7,401 bases of DNA from Actinomycetes bacterium (GTDB taxonomy: Bacteria > Bacillota_I > Bacilli_A > RF39 > UBA660): positions 1 through 7,401 of the forward strand of contig JAGKUT010000036.1 of assembly GCA_021152765.1 (NCBI GenBank), given 5' to 3'. This document shows positions 1-5,323 of this stretch, piece by piece; the first letter of the stretch is position 1, and each line of letters opens with the position of its first letter. A model generated the notes under the pieces. The model saw nothing but the letters and a program-made list of their open reading frames with translations. It was not told the origin of the DNA and did no database searches. A program made the position numbers and the translations under genes.

Positions 1-69
1 TATTATTCTATTGCGGCTATTATATTATTATTTATAACATTAATTAAAAAATTGTTTTCAAAAAAATAA
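1..69 (+). CDS. 3' end of a membrane-protein gene (partial)
   Basis: Frame 1 is open from the window edge to a TAA at 67-69 and encodes 22 residues: a hydrophobic stretch (IAAIILLFITLI) followed by a lysine-rich tail ending LFSKK. This looks like a final transmembrane helix with a short positively charged cytoplasmic end. The stop lies inside the left arm of the hairpin at 61-89, as expected for a gene ending at a shared convergent terminator. The bulk of the gene is outside the window, so no function can be given. Base composition matches its neighbours. With only 22 residues this could be chance in AT-rich DNA, but the stop position and the helix-plus-lysine pattern both fit a real gene end. 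Confidence 0.5.
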   Translation, partial: YYSIAAIILLFITLIKKLFSKK

Positions 70-89
70 GCTTTTTAGGCTTATTTTTT
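61..89. terminator. Bidirectional rho-independent terminator
   Basis: Positions 61-71 (AAAAAATAAGC) and 79-89 (GCTTATTTTTT) are perfect reverse complements of 11 bp around a 7-nt loop. The stem is flanked by A-runs on one side and T-runs on the other, so RNA from either strand ends in a U-tract. It serves the convergent plus-strand gene ending at 69 and the minus-strand gene ending at 81. Both stop codons lie inside the hairpin. Confidence 0.85.
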
Positions 90-752
90 GTATTCTCTTA
101 TTATTTTCTTATAATTCTTTTTATTTTCATTTATCCATTTTGCGTAACTATGTGATGTTCTTTGATATGTGAAGAAATCATATGAATTATTTGATTTTAT
201 ATTTATGCTTATTATGAAGTCATATGGGTTTCCATTTAAATCTTGATATACACATATTATTCTACAATGATCTGGATTTTCTATTTCTTCATATTTTTCT
301 ATTTTATTAAATATTTTTACTTGTACTTGTTTTTCTTTAGATGACGCAATATCAAATGTAGTAAATAGTTTTTGATTTTTATCTTTAGAGGGTGTTTGTG
401 TACCTTTGATTTGTTCTCCTGTTAGAAGATCATAAAATTTAATATTACTTGCCACTCCATATCCTATGTTATCTAGCAATAATCTTACTTCTATATATTC
501 TTTTTTCTTTGTTTCCGATATTTGTTCTAAAGTGTATTCTTGATGTTTTTTTCTAAAATTTCTGCCTAATACTGTCAAGTAATATTTATATTCATCAAGG
601 GTGTCAAGGTTCTCTATATCCTTAAGTGTTAGATATGGTTTATGTTTTTCTCTATTTTCATTTTTTACTCTCTCACTAACCGTATATAATGTTGCGAATA
701 CTGTTATCATCATTGAAGTTACAGGTATTAGTATATTACTCCATAAAATCAT
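81..752 (-). CDS. Membrane-anchored protein of unknown function (223 aa)
   Basis: One hydrophobic segment at residues about 4-24 (ILIPVTSMMITVFATLY) is followed by a highly charged linker (SERVKNENREKHKPYLTL) and a soluble region of about 170 residues ending in a lysine-rich tail. The middle carries LLLDNIGYGVASNIKFYDL (about 92-110), a pattern seen in many small bacterial proteins with a beta-sandwich-like domain behind a single membrane anchor. I do not recognise a named family or any catalytic motif. The ATG directly follows the Nudix gene's stop (TAAATG), and its ribosome-binding site GAGGTGG lies within the last Nudix codons, so translation is probably coupled. The gene ends in the terminator at 61-89. 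Function is unknown; membrane topology is inferred from hydropathy only. Confidence 0.8.
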   Translation of the reverse strand: MILWSNILIPVTSMMITVFATLYTVSERVKNENREKHKPYLTLKDIENLDTLDEYKYYLTVLGRNFRKKHQEYTLEQISETKKKEYIEVRLLLDNIGYGVASNIKFYDLLTGEQIKGTQTPSKDKNQKLFTTFDIASSKEKQVQVKIFNKIEKYEEIENPDHCRIICVYQDLNGNPYDFIISINIKSNNSYDFFTYQRTSHSYAKWINENKKNYKKIIREYKK

Positions 753-1187
753 TTATTCCACCTCATTAAAATATTTTTTTAATATACAATCCATAGTTAT
801 TTTTATATCTGGAAATACATTCATTGTTTCCAATTGTTCTCTTGTGAACCATCCAATATTTGTTGATTCATCACTTATTACTAGTTCTTTATGATTTAGT
901 GGTATTGCCGGATAGATAAAATCTATATGAATCCCTGTTTCTGTTCTATTTTTTTGTACTCCTAATGGGGTAATAAAATCGTCTTCTCTTGGGAATCTTT
1001 CTCCTAGCAGTTTTATTTTTATTCCAGTTTCTTCATATGCCTCTCTTACTGCAGCTTCTTCAGGAAATTCATTGTGTTCAATATGTCCTCCAGGTTGAAC
1101 CCATCTACTATATTTTTTATGTTTTACTAGTAGTATTTTTTTTGTTTCTGGATCTATTATATATGCTGATGCACAAAAATGTCTCAT
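753..1187 (-). CDS. Nudix hydrolase (144 aa)
   Basis: A single Nudix domain. Nudix enzymes hydrolyse nucleoside diphosphates linked to another moiety, using divalent metal bound by the Nudix box. The box G-x5-E-x7-REUxEExGU is complete: G34, E40, then REAYEETGI at 48-56, with the metal-binding glutamates present. The preceding stretch SRWVQPGGHIE and the total length are ordinary for a stand-alone cytoplasmic Nudix protein. The N-terminus resembles the subgroup with a 'W-x-QPGGH' signature, for which no substrate can be read from sequence. The start is supported by AGGTGA at 1199-1194, six bases upstream. It sits just below the DUF421 terminator and is coupled to the downstream membrane-protein gene (TAAATG). 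A role in nucleotide sanitation or signalling is only a guess. Confidence 0.92.
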   Translation of the reverse strand: MRHFCASAYIIDPETKKILLVKHKKYSRWVQPGGHIEHNEFPEEAAVREAYEETGIKIKLLGERFPREDDFITPLGVQKNRTETGIHIDFIYPAIPLNHKELVISDESTNIGWFTREQLETMNVFPDIKITMDCILKKYFNEVE

Positions 1188-1204
1188 ATCCTATCACCTA
1201 TTTT

Positions 1205-1233
1205 ATTGTATCAAAAAAAAGTATTAAGGTCTA
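1205..1233 (-). promoter_or_regulatory. Weak sigma-A-like promoter candidate for the Nudix gene
   Basis: On the minus strand TAGACC (1233-1228, 4 of 6 matches to TTGACA) is followed after 17 nt by TACAAT (1210-1205, 5 of 6 matches to TATAAT). It overlaps the upstream terminator, so it could give the Nudix pair independent expression. The predicted start would fall at or next to the ribosome-binding site, leaving a very short leader. In DNA this AT-rich such matches arise easily. Confidence 0.25.
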
Positions 1234-1259
1234 TTATTCTAATACATTTAATACTTTTT
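1213..1259 (-). terminator. Rho-independent terminator after the DUF421 gene
   Basis: Positions 1216-1227 (AAAAAGTATTAA) and 1248-1259 (TTAATACTTTTT) form a perfect 12-bp inverted repeat with a 20-nt loop. On the minus strand the stem is followed by a run of eight T residues (1220-1213). The DUF421 stop codon at 1234-1236 lies in the loop. Confidence 0.8.
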
Positions 1260-1944
1260 CTTCATTATTCTTTTCATAAATTGTCAACTTTTCGTCTATA
1301 TCAAGTGTAGCGAGTAATATGTTTTCAGTATCATTATAGCCTTTTTCTTTTAGTTGGTGCTTTAACCATTCTTCATCTTTATTCATATTTTTTAAATTAT
1401 TTATCATAATATTTTTATCTATTATTACATTTGCGACTAATTCTTGTTTTTTTATCTGAAGTTTCATATCTTTTTTTGTTACTTGTTTATATTCATCTTT
1501 TGGGAGTATACTTAATGTTCCTTTTGACTCCATTACTGCGTATTCTATTTGTTTTAAATCAAAATAATTTTTACTTCTACATTCTTCTAATAAGTCATTT
1601 ACATCAAACTTTACTTTTTTTAGATTTTTTTCTAAAATCTTACCTTTTTGTATTAATATTGTTGGAGTTCCCATAAAGAACCTTCTAAGTGTTATACTCT
1701 TCATTGTTATTATTGACACTGAAAATGCGATCAATCCAAATACTATCATTGCGACTATTCCATTGATAAATTGTGTTTCCATGTTTATAGTTATTTCTGC
1801 AGCAAAGTTTCCAATTGATATTCCAATAACATAATCGAATACTGATAGTTGTGATACCTGTTTTTTACCTAATAGTTTAGTTACTGCGAATAATACTGTT
1901 AATGATACTATACTTCTCATTATAACTGTTATTACTTCTTTCAT
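1234..1944 (-). CDS. YetF/DUF421-family membrane protein (236 aa)
   Basis: Typical YetF (DUF421) architecture: three hydrophobic segments at about 4-22, 36-52 and 58-80, then a cytoplasmic domain. Family hallmarks are visible: LGKKQVSQLSVFDYVIGISI (25-44), GTPTILIQKGKILEKNLKKV (92-111) and DLLEECRSKNYFDLKQIEYA (117-136), followed by a conserved ES-KG-LS region. Length matches the family. The biochemical role is not established; several Bacillus homologues are made in the forespore and some affect spore properties, which suits the sporulation block upstream, but that link is inference. The start is supported by AGGTGA ending four bases before ATG. The gene is monocistronic by layout, with the mbl terminator upstream and its own terminator downstream. 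Confidence 0.92.
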   Translation of the reverse strand: MKEVITVIMRSIVSLTVLFAVTKLLGKKQVSQLSVFDYVIGISIGNFAAEITINMETQFINGIVAMIVFGLIAFSVSIITMKSITLRRFFMGTPTILIQKGKILEKNLKKVKFDVNDLLEECRSKNYFDLKQIEYAVMESKGTLSILPKDEYKQVTKKDMKLQIKKQELVANVIIDKNIMINNLKNMNKDEEWLKHQLKEKGYNDTENILLATLDIDEKLTIYEKNNEEKVLNVLE

Positions 1945-1958
1945 ATAATCACCTATTT

Positions 1959-1986
1959 TATATTGTGATTTTTAATATTAATATAC
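1959..1986 (-). promoter_or_regulatory. Possible forespore-type promoter of the DUF421 gene
   Basis: Minus-strand GTATA (1986-1982) and CAATATA (1965-1959) are separated by 16 nt. They approximate the SigG elements GMATR and CATNMTA with one mismatch each, with a spacer a little shorter than usual. No good sigma-A pair is seen in the roughly 40-nt gap between the mbl terminator and this gene. The call rests on similarity alone. Confidence 0.2.
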
Positions 1987-2011
1987 AAAAAAAATAGTTT
2001 TAAACTATTTT
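1987..2011 (-). terminator. Rho-independent terminator after mbl
   Basis: AAAATAGTTT (1991-2000) and AAACTATTTT (2002-2011) are a perfect inverted repeat. The innermost A/T pairs probably open into the loop. On the minus strand a run of eight T residues follows (1994-1987). The mbl stop codon (2005-2007) lies in the stem. Confidence 0.78.
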
Positions 2012-2994
2012 TCTAACATATGTATATTATCTAATAATATTCCAGTTCCTTCTGCAACACAAGTAAGTGGACTCTCAGCTACAAATACTGGTACTTTTAA
2101 TTCATGCGCTAATAATTCATCAAATCCTTTTATTAGTGCTCCTCCACCTGTTACTACTATTCCTTTATCTATTATATCTGCAGATAATTCTGGTGGTGTT
2201 TGTTCTAATACGTTTTTAGCTGTATTTACAATTATATATACACTTTCTCTTAATGCTTCTTCTACTTCATCTGATGTGATTGTTATTGTATGTGGAAGTC
2301 CTGTTACTAAGTCTCTCCCTCTAACTTCCATCTTTTCTTTTTTTTCTTTTGGGAAAACTGTTCCTATTTCTAGTTTTATTTCTTCTGCAGTTCTATCACC
2401 TATAAGTAGTTTATATTTATCTTTAATATATTTTGCAATATCATTATCAAATACATTTCCTGCTACTTTTATTGATGCACTATTTACTATTCCACCAAGG
2501 GATAATACAGCTACATCTGTCGTTCCTCCTCCAACATCTATTACCATACTACCACATGGTGCGGATATATCTAGTCCTGCTCCTATTGCGGCTACTTTTG
2601 GTTCTTCTTCTAGAAATACCTTTTTTGCTCCTGTTCTTTCTGCTGCATCTTTAATTGCATTTTTTTCTACTTGTGTAATGTTTGATGGGCAGCAAATTAA
2701 TATTCTTGGACGTGCTAAAAAGCTTTTACCATTTATTTTTTTTATAAAATGATTTAACATTACTTCTGTTATTTCAAAGTCTGCTATTACACCATCTTTC
2801 ATAGGTCTTATTGCGTGTACTGTTCCTGGTGTTCTTCCTAGCATTTCTCTTGCTTCTCTTCCTACTGCTAGAGGTTTTTTTGTTTCTGAATCTATAGCTA
2901 CTACGCTTGGTTCATTTAATACAATTCCTTGTCCTTTTATATATATTAAAACATTTGCTGTTCCTAAATCTATTCCAATATCTTTTGCAAACAT
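2005..2994 (-). CDS. mbl: MreB-family cell-shape actin, Mbl
   Basis: A full-length MreB-type bacterial actin (329 aa) that polymerises beneath the membrane with ATP and directs the lateral wall elongation machinery. Actin-fold signatures are in order: phosphate-1 loop DIGIDLGTANVLIY (5-18), the EEEPKVAAIGAGL connecting region (129-141), phosphate-2 DVGGGTTD (153-160) and the adenosine motif IVVTGGGALIKG (279-290). mreB, mbl and mreBH cannot be separated by motif alone. I choose mbl because the gene directly follows spoIIID, as in Bacillus, and no mreC or mreD is next to it. The start is strongly supported by AAAGGAGGT about five bases upstream. It has its own candidate promoter at 3023-3051, which suits a vegetative role distinct from the sporulation genes before it. 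Confidence 0.95.
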   Translation of the reverse strand: MFAKDIGIDLGTANVLIYIKGQGIVLNEPSVVAIDSETKKPLAVGREAREMLGRTPGTVHAIRPMKDGVIADFEITEVMLNHFIKKINGKSFLARPRILICCPSNITQVEKNAIKDAAERTGAKKVFLEEEPKVAAIGAGLDISAPCGSMVIDVGGGTTDVAVLSLGGIVNSASIKVAGNVFDNDIAKYIKDKYKLLIGDRTAEEIKLEIGTVFPKEKKEKMEVRGRDLVTGLPHTITITSDEVEEALRESVYIIVNTAKNVLEQTPPELSADIIDKGIVVTGGGALIKGFDELLAHELKVPVFVAESPLTCVAEGTGILLDNIHMLEK

Positions 2995-3022
2995 AATTAC
3001 CTCCTTTATTATTCCTACTTTA

Positions 3023-3051
3023 ATTATATCATATATATTGTTTAATATTAA
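3023..3051 (-). promoter_or_regulatory. Sigma-A-like promoter for mbl
   Basis: Minus-strand TTAATA (3051-3046) is followed after exactly 17 nt by a perfect TATAAT (3028-3023). The predicted transcript starts near 3016, leaving a leader of about 20 nt with a strong AAAGGAGGT site. It would allow mbl to be expressed in growing cells independently of spoIIID. Confidence 0.55.
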
Positions 3052-3069
3052 TTTGTATTATTTATTATT

Positions 3070-3324
3070 TCAGCAATTTGACATTTTTAGATATTTTCTT
3101 TTCGTAGATTCTCCACCTCTAATATGTCTTATGTCTATATGATATTTTAGTATTTTATCTACTTTTTCCGATAAGTCTTTATCTATTTTTATTAATCTTT
3201 CATGTAAGTCTTTATGTACAGTGCTTTTTGATACTTTAAATATTTTTGATAGTTCTCTTATTGTTTGCTTTGTCTTAAGCATATATTCGGCTTCTTCTAA
3301 TACTCGTTTTTCTATTTTGTCCAA
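3070..3324 (-). CDS. spoIIID: Sporulation transcriptional regulator SpoIIID
   Basis: A small (84 aa) helix-turn-helix regulator of mother-cell transcription during sporulation, acting after SigE. In Bacillus it binds sites resembling WWRRACARNY and both activates and represses, including repression of spoIID. The helix-turn-helix IRELSKIFKVSKSTVHKDL (about 22-40) and the following HERLIKIDKDLSEKV, and the tail YHIDIRHIRGGESTKRKYLK, closely match remembered Bacillus SpoIIID. It is slightly shorter than the Bacillus protein at the C-terminus. The start is TTG: an in-frame TGA lies only a few codons upstream, no ATG or GTG is available before the helix-turn-helix region, and GAGGTG sits five bases before the TTG. 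The start and ribosome-binding site fall in an inverted repeat (3323-3357). The stop is TGA. Confidence 0.96.
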   Translation of the reverse strand: MDKIEKRVLEEAEYMLKTKQTIRELSKIFKVSKSTVHKDLHERLIKIDKDLSEKVDKILKYHIDIRHIRGGESTKRKYLKMSNC

Positions 3325-3357
3325 ATAATCACCTCAATAATTAATATGTGATTATTT
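3323..3357 (-). promoter_or_regulatory. Inverted repeat enclosing the spoIIID ribosome-binding site
   Basis: AAATAATCAC (3323-3332) and GTGATTATTT (3348-3357) are perfect 10-bp reverse complements separated by 15 nt. In the minus-strand transcript the 3' arm contains most of the GAGGUGA ribosome-binding site and the first two bases of the UUG start, so the folded form would hide both. No U-tract follows on the minus strand, so it is not a terminator for spoIIQ. It could instead be a DNA operator for a dimeric regulator. The repeat is seen directly; the function is inference. Confidence 0.5.
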
Positions 3358-3372
3358 TAAAAAAAGAACTAG

Positions 3373-3996
3373 TTATAAATTACCTAATTCTTTATCATAG
3401 TAGTCTTCTGGATCTACTGTTTTACTGTCTATTGTTAGTTCAAAATGAAGGTGACTTCCCATATCTTTTTGAATATTTGAGCATCCACTTTTTCCTATTA
3501 TTGTTCCTTGTTTTACTTCGTCTCCTACTTTCACCATTACCTCACTAAGGCTTTGATATGAACTTATTATATTGTCTTTATGTTTAATTTCTACTAGTTT
3601 TCCTAATGTTTGGTCTTCTTTTACTGTTATTACTGTACCATCTAATATTGAAACAACATCAAAATCATAATCAGTTTGATAATCTATTCCTGTTGATGGT
3701 AAATATGTATTTTCAAATAATATTAATGAATTCTTTTGTGTCTCTGCGTCATCTTGCGGATTGTAGAAGTTTGTTTTAATTGCGATTGAAGAGTCTGTAT
3801 ATGGTCTTGCGATAATTTCTTTTGTAGCGACTACTGGTATTTTGTTTTCAAATATTGTTTTGGTTACTTGTTCATTATCTTGTTGTGGCTTTTTATTTAA
3901 TTTCAATTCTGTAAATGTAAATATTGTTACAAATAGTAATACTCCAATCATATAACTTAAATATACTACACTTTTTTTAACCTTTCTTTTTGTCAT
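3373..3996 (-). CDS. spoIIQ: Stage II sporulation protein SpoIIQ, catalytically degenerate M23 protein
   Basis: Made in the forespore, SpoIIQ spans the intermembrane space and binds mother-cell SpoIIIAH, holding the engulfing membranes together and helping form the channel between the cells. A lysine/arginine-rich start, one TM helix (about 10-29) and an extracellular LytM/M23 domain (about 90-200) are visible. The M23 active site is broken: the HxxxD motif reads STGID, so Ser101 replaces the first histidine while Asp105 remains. YQSLSEV replaces the usual Y-x-H-L, while HLHFE (182-186) is kept. This is the Bacillus pattern, unlike catalytic clostridial SpoIIQ. Length (207 aa) is a little shorter than the Bacillus protein. 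The start is supported by GAGGTGA four bases upstream. It lies between spoIID and spoIIID, in the Bacillus order. Confidence 0.93.
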   Translation of the reverse strand: MTKRKVKKSVVYLSYMIGVLLFVTIFTFTELKLNKKPQQDNEQVTKTIFENKIPVVATKEIIARPYTDSSIAIKTNFYNPQDDAETQKNSLILFENTYLPSTGIDYQTDYDFDVVSILDGTVITVKEDQTLGKLVEIKHKDNIISSYQSLSEVMVKVGDEVKQGTIIGKSGCSNIQKDMGSHLHFELTIDSKTVDPEDYYDKELGNL

Positions 3997-4013
3997 TTTT
4001 TCACCTCTATTAA

Positions 4014-4042
4014 GAGTTTTGACAGTTATATTTTTTTTATAC
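4014..4042 (-). promoter_or_regulatory. SigF-like forespore promoter for spoIIQ
   Basis: In the 53-nt gap after spoIID the minus strand reads GTATA (4042-4038), a full match to GYWTA. After 14 nt comes GTCAAAACTC (4023-4014), which matches GGNRANAMTW at all but two positions. In Bacillus spoIIQ is transcribed by SigF, so the position is as expected. The spacer is one nt short of the usual and the predicted start would be close to the ribosome-binding site at 4007-4001, which lowers confidence. Confidence 0.4.
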
Positions 4043-4049
4043 GTTTTTT

Positions 4050-4970
4050 TTAAATTTTTTTAAATTCTGTTCCTTGATAATAGTATTTTAGTATCTCATC
4101 ATATTTATATCCTTTTAAAGCCATTTCTTGAGCACCATATTGACTTAATCCTACTCCATGTCCAAATCCTTTTGAGATTATTTCTATTTTATTATCTACT
4201 TCGTTTATATCTATATTTGTTGATTTTAGATCTAGTTCATATCTAAAATCTGTTCCTTTCATTTCATTATTATTTATTGTAATTGTATTAATAGAGTTTG
4301 TTTCATTTCTTTTTATTTCTATATCTAAATTATCATTAAATGGTATATTTAATTTTTGATAAAATTCTTCTTTTGTGTATATTTTTTTATCTAGATAAGA
4401 TGGTGAGTTTTCATCCCATATTGATGAAACGCTGACTAAATAAGGCAAATTCTCTCCAAATACATCTTTACAATTTTCTGTTTTTCCACTGCTTGTTGAA
4501 AAAAAGAATGCTTTTATTATTTTTCCATCATAAGTTAAATATTCTCCTCTAGTTTCATTTACTGCTTGTTTTATTTTTTTTATATATGTTTCATAGTTTT
4601 GCCCCCAATTATTCCTTAAATACTCGTCATCTAGATATACTTGATCATTTGTATTATCTACTACATCAAATCCATTATACTTGTTTGTTTCCTTTTTTTT
4701 TAATGTATATGTACGGGCTGCGACAGCTTGTGCTTTTAGTGCTTCTATTTCATAGCTTACAGGCATTTCTCCTGATAGGACACCTACTAAATATTGTTCT
4801 AGAGGTATTGTATCTATCCTATTATCATTTACTCTTTTCACTCTTACTTTCGTATTCTTTTCAAATGTATATAGTTTTTCTATTGTATCTTTTTCTTTTG
4901 GTCTTATCAAAGATACAATAAGTGTCGGTATTACTATAAGCATTAGTGTTAAATATATTAGTTTTTTCAT
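4050..4970 (-). CDS. spoIID: Stage II sporulation protein SpoIID, septal lytic transglycosylase
   Basis: SpoIID is a mother-cell, membrane-anchored lytic transglycosylase that works with SpoIIM and SpoIIP to remodel septal peptidoglycan and drive engulfment. With the ATG at 4970 the protein has 306 residues: an N-terminal membrane anchor (about 3-22), then the SpoIID domain. Visible landmarks are IPLEQYLVGVLSGEMP with the catalytic-type Glu68, EALKAQAVAARTYTL (76-90), FFSTSSGKTENCKDVFGE and, near the end, GFGHGVGLSQYGAQEMA. The start at 4970 is chosen because MKKLIYLTLMLIVI begins a clean anchor and GGGTGA lies five bases before it. The longer start at 5039 adds 23 charged residues before the anchor and overlaps the promoter candidate. 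It stands first in the spoIID-spoIIQ-spoIIID-mbl run. Confidence 0.96.
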   Translation of the reverse strand: MKKLIYLTLMLIVIPTLIVSLIRPKEKDTIEKLYTFEKNTKVRVKRVNDNRIDTIPLEQYLVGVLSGEMPVSYEIEALKAQAVAARTYTLKKKETNKYNGFDVVDNTNDQVYLDDEYLRNNWGQNYETYIKKIKQAVNETRGEYLTYDGKIIKAFFFSTSSGKTENCKDVFGENLPYLVSVSSIWDENSPSYLDKKIYTKEEFYQKLNIPFNDNLDIEIKRNETNSINTITINNNEMKGTDFRYELDLKSTNIDINEVDNKIEIISKGFGHGVGLSQYGAQEMALKGYKYDEILKYYYQGTEFKKI

Positions 4971-5026
4971 TATGGTCACCCATAATAATTTTATTATTTT
5001 ATTTTTATTTTTTTTGTCAAAAAAAG

Positions 5027-5055
5027 TTATTATGTTCAAATGTTTATAAATATTA
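5027..5055 (-). promoter_or_regulatory. SigE-like mother-cell promoter for spoIID
   Basis: Minus-strand TAATATT (5055-5049) is a full match to the SigE -35 element KMATATT. After 14 nt it is followed by CATAATAA (5034-5027), which keeps the conserved CATA of the -10 element CATACAMT and matches 5 of 8 positions overall. The transcript would start near 5020, about 50 nt before the spoIID ATG. Bacillus spoIID is SigE-dependent. A competing sigma-A-like pair, TTGACA (5020-5015) and AATAAT (4998-4993) with a 16-nt spacer, is also present. Confidence 0.4.
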
Positions 5056-5122
5056 ATTTTTGTTTAAATAAATATGTTCAAAAGTTTTTAATTTATAAAA
5101 AAAATATAGCTATGTATGTTCA
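5031..5122. repeat. Three TATGTTCA boxes at an exact 42-bp period
   Basis: The plus-strand octamer TATGTTCA occurs at 5031-5038, 5073-5080 and 5115-5122, so both steps are 42 bp, about four helical turns. The first two copies extend further (TATGTTCAAA, then similar bases), suggesting a decayed 42-bp tandem duplication. Read on the minus strand each box contains TGAACATA; the first two read TTTGAACATA, which fits the WWRRACA core of the Bacillus SpoIIID consensus. One copy overlaps the SigE-like -10 element and the outermost lies in the loop of the terminator at 5097-5131. Confidence 0.5.
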
Positions 5123-5131
5123 TAACTATAT
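5097..5131 (-). terminator. Rho-independent terminator after the rpiB-DUF1146 pair
   Basis: On the minus strand ATATAG-T-TATG (5131-5121) pairs with CATA-G-CTATAT (5114-5104), with one mismatch in the middle and a 6-nt loop. A run of eight T residues (5104-5097) follows. The DUF1146 stop codon (5126-5128) lies in the stem. It separates the rpiB transcript from spoIID. Confidence 0.7.
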
Positions 5132-5323
5132 TATTTTTGAATACATAAAGAAATCATATATGAAATTTACAGTTAGGTATGATAATGATAGAGATAATAT
5201 TAGATAGAGAGCTCTAGCTTGATAATATCTATTTTTTTTAAATACATTTGTTATATTAATACTATCTAATGCCCATATAACAAGTGGTGTTATTACTAGA
5301 TATAATATTGTTTTAGCGGTCAT
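5126..5323 (-). CDS. DUF1146 (YwzB-like) small membrane protein
   Basis: A 65-residue protein with two hydrophobic helices (about 4-21 and 38-58) around a short basic loop. The pattern WALDSINITNVFKKNRYYQA (17-36) followed by RALYLILSLSLSYLTVNFIY matches the remembered DUF1146/YwzB pattern (W-AL-x-LN ... KK-R-x-QAR-L-x-ILL ... V-x-NF-x-D). The family's function is unknown. Its place upstream of spoIID is as in Bacillus, where ywzB lies between the atp operon and murAA-spoIID. The start codon overlaps the 3' end of rpiB by 11 nt. A modest AAGG site lies about seven bases before the ATG, so translation is probably coupled to rpiB. The terminator stem begins inside its last codons. Confidence 0.82.
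   Translation of the reverse strand: MTAKTILYLVITPLVIWALDSINITNVFKKNRYYQARALYLILSLSLSYLTVNFIYDFFMYSKII

Noticed and set aside
1234..1944. DUF421 protein as a transporter or part of the Mbl elongation machinery
   Set aside because: The sequence is a standard YetF-family protein, terminators separate it from mbl, and nothing supports a role in elongation.
2276..2752. A 158-codon plus-strand reading frame opposite mbl
   Set aside because: It lies wholly within a strongly conserved MreB-family gene and its translation is the low-complexity S/F/P/I pattern expected from the reverse of an AT-rich gene.
3070..3072. Recoding of TGA as tryptophan in a Mycoplasma-like genome
   Set aside because: TGA ends spoIIID close to the expected family length, tryptophan codons on coding strands read TGG, and spore genes do not suit Mycoplasma.
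3997..4049. T-rich stretch between spoIID and spoIIQ as a terminator
   Set aside because: The A/T runs have no stable inverted repeat before them on the minus strand, so they are better read as AT-rich promoter DNA.
4971..5039. A longer SpoIID starting at 5039
   Set aside because: The added 23 residues are charged, precede a natural membrane-anchor start and overlap the promoter candidate, while the ATG at 4970 has a good ribosome-binding site.
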